Shown here in pieces: positions 62,474-64,000 of a DNA stretch of 64,000 nt; position 1 is the first letter of the stretch, and every line of letters starts with the position of its first letter. The stretch is from Physcomitrium patens (lineage: Eukaryota; Streptophyta; Bryopsida; Funariales; Funariaceae), in contig NC_037259.1 in NCBI RefSeq assembly GCF_000002425.4, positions 3,025,902 through 3,089,901 on the forward strand, written 5' to 3'. Both the position numbers and the translations under genes were made by a program. The notes beneath the pieces were generated by a model. The model worked only from the letters and a program-made list of their open reading frames with translations. It had not been told where the DNA came from and did no database searches.

Positions 62474-63031
62474 TGTTAAGGATAAGAACATGATAAAGAT
62501 AAATAAACAAGTGAGATTTCTCTCAAAGAAAGATGAAAAAATAGAAATAACTTGATATGTATATTAAGAAAGAAACTAGAATGGCTATTGCCAAAAGCCA
62601 AGAAAACTAGAGATCCTTGAAACTAGACTAGAAGCAAGAAAAGAGTTGAGAATAGTGAAGAAGGCTTCACTCTTGTCTCTATATATACTATCTAACTAGG
62701 GGCTACGTGGCGATATTCTATATAACATCCAATATGTGTTGAATTTGTAAGACACATGCCTTGACTTATAAGGCAAGTTTTTCTACATGTGGGCCACATA
62801 GTTAGTTTGGTCTTCAAGCTAAAAATATGTGTGGCACATGGCCAACTTGTTGACCACATTTTTAATCCAAAAAATCAATTAAAGACACTTATAAAGTCAA
62901 AGCAGCATCTATAAAGCTTCTAGAAAGCTTTTATAGCAAATATTATAGAATTAACTTACTTTTATCTACTTTTACTTACTTCTACCTATTTATACATGTA
63001 ATTGTTGGCTTACATGCATATCTCTGTGACA
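62474..63031 (-). repeat. 5' LTR of gypsy A
   Basis: 558 bp, the same length as its partner, plus-strand start 'tgttaagg', end 'tctgtgaca'. The outer flank is 'ataag'. The inverted repeat and TATA-like stretch lie at about 62,645-62,690. Confidence 0.95.
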
Positions 63032-64000
63032 ATAAGAAAAGATTGAACATTATCAAGAGGATTTGTGATTATATTGTAGAGAAGCTAAGCACACTGCTCA
63101 ATATTGTTCAAAGAAAGAATGTAATGACAAAATAAGGAGCATAATTACTAAAGAAGACAATGTAGTAAAAAATAAGTTTATCTAAGTATAATAGGAACTA
63201 TGTGGCTATAATTAAGTACAATACCTAGTTGAGATCTTATTCTTCTTTTAGATTCTTGAACTTGTTTTATAATAGATGTGTATTTAGGACCTAAAAATTA
63301 CAAAGTCTTTCCATTACTAGATTCACAAGCCTTAGCCTATTTTATACAGGAAGATTTTGTCAAAAAATAAGAAATATTTGTAATCAAGAAAAATAAATCC
63401 GTACATATGAAAGTCATAGATGGTCATTTGTTGTCTTATGAAGATATTACTCATGAGACTATTATTTTAAATGTAGCAATTAAAGATTACAATAATATAG
63501 TAATATTTAATATAATAATATCTCTTTTTAATATAATTATTTTAAGATTATTATGGTTAAAATAATATAATCCTTATATAAATTAGAATTCTTGTAATAT
63601 CAACTTTTCTTATAATTGAATCCAAAATTTTGATAGTAAAGTAGAAATAGATTACCCTAATACATCCAAATTCTTATTGGTAGGTACAAGAACTTTTATG
63701 CATGTGGCAAAAGAAGGGCCATCTTTTGCTATATAATGTACATCCATTTTTTATGATAAAAAGATGTTAAGTAATATTTCTATACAGTATCAAGATTTTG
63801 AAGATATTTTTTAAAAGAAGAATGTAGATATTCTTCTATAGTATTAATCCTATGATTATAAAATTGATCTACAAGAAGCAGTTCAATTATCATTTGGACC
63901 AATCTATAATTTATTTCAAAATAAGTTGACTATAATAAAGGAATACATTGATAAGAACTTGGCTAAAAACTTCATATGCCAATTGAAATTTCTAGCTAAA
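63032..64000 (+). mobile_element. Gypsy chromovirus F, right part, runs off right edge
   Basis: This resumes element F in the gag zinc-knuckle region (about 63,036-63,130, aligning with 25,880-25,980 of element B). Protease (about 63,260-63,560) and the start of RT (about 63,860-64,000, 'NLAKNF' as in element A) follow. It is broken, with many breaks. The remainder lies outside the window. Confidence 0.8.

Larger units (their letters stand above)
56644..63031 (-). mobile_element. Gypsy chromovirus A, youngest copy, nested in F
   Basis: This 6,388-bp Ty3/gypsy element has two 558-bp LTRs that look about 92-94% identical by eye, most differences being transitions. Minus-strand parts in order: primer-site region about 62,459-62,473; gag (61,863-62,261 and remains; 'LPEKFDGNRSKIRGFINQVQ'); zinc-knuckle region about 61,330-61,400; protease 60,891-61,247; RT (60,132-60,521; '[20 protein letters not shown]', with 'YLDD' just beyond); RNase H 59,391-59,621; integrase 58,387-59,201 ('FVIVDRFTKMVHF'); chromodomain about 57,770-57,930; a 75-codon open frame 57,243-57,470; and a purine tract 57,202-57,217. 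Flanks 'gtaag' and 'ataag' fit a 5-bp target duplication. It is broken, with roughly ten or more breaks, but is the best preserved here. Confidence 0.92.

Noticed and set aside
1-64000. tRNA, rRNA or other structured RNA genes
   Set aside because: I looked for tRNA B-box-like 'ggttcgaatcc' and rRNA-like stretches on both strands and found none convincing.

Overview
This is nuclear DNA of a land plant, most probably a bryophyte (moss-like). The evidence is two intact, intron-containing plant-type genes, and many Ty3/gypsy elements with a C-terminal chromodomain whose LTR and primer-site layout recalls the Tcn1 or Tf1/sushi-like chromoviruses reported from mosses. The organism call is inference. 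All homology here was judged by eye; no database was searched.

Layout. (1) 1-29,891 is a nest of old, very AT-rich LTR retrotransposons. On the minus strand lie gypsy C (1-2,708, running off the left edge), a Ty1/copia element (2,713-8,909, resuming at 17,910-17,975), gypsy E (8,910-17,909, inserted inside the copia 5' LTR with a perfect 5-bp target duplication) and gypsy D (17,976-21,692). A GC-rich 2.6-kb insert of unknown nature (10,643-13,231) sits inside E. Then come a lone LTR (22,842-23,374) and plus-strand gypsy B (24,196-29,891), which contains a copia-derived block. (2) About 30,000-54,000 is the gene island. It holds an unrecognised gene-like stretch (30,260-32,340), an intact five-exon UBR7-type gene (UBR box plus PHD finger, 438 aa), and an intact nine-exon gene for the E1-alpha subunit of mitochondrial branched-chain 2-oxoacid dehydrogenase (467 aa). 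It also holds an unrecognised minus-strand gene (42,540-43,589) and a collinear, heavily decayed, unprocessed copy of UPF2, a nonsense-mediated decay factor (about 47,490-51,930, minus). (3) 55,140-64,000 is plus-strand gypsy F, split by the youngest-looking element, gypsy A (56,644-63,031, minus), whose two LTRs are each 558 bp.

The genes do not form a pathway. UBR7 is a chromatin/ubiquitin protein and the E1-alpha gene serves branched-chain amino-acid breakdown in mitochondria. The most notable observations are: the decayed UPF2 copy; an LTR transcript-start sequence complementary to the primer site just after the LTR (a self-priming layout); a conserved inverted repeat at that start; the three-level nest around the copia element; and the orphan GC-rich insert in E. 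I saw no tRNA, rRNA or CRISPR array.
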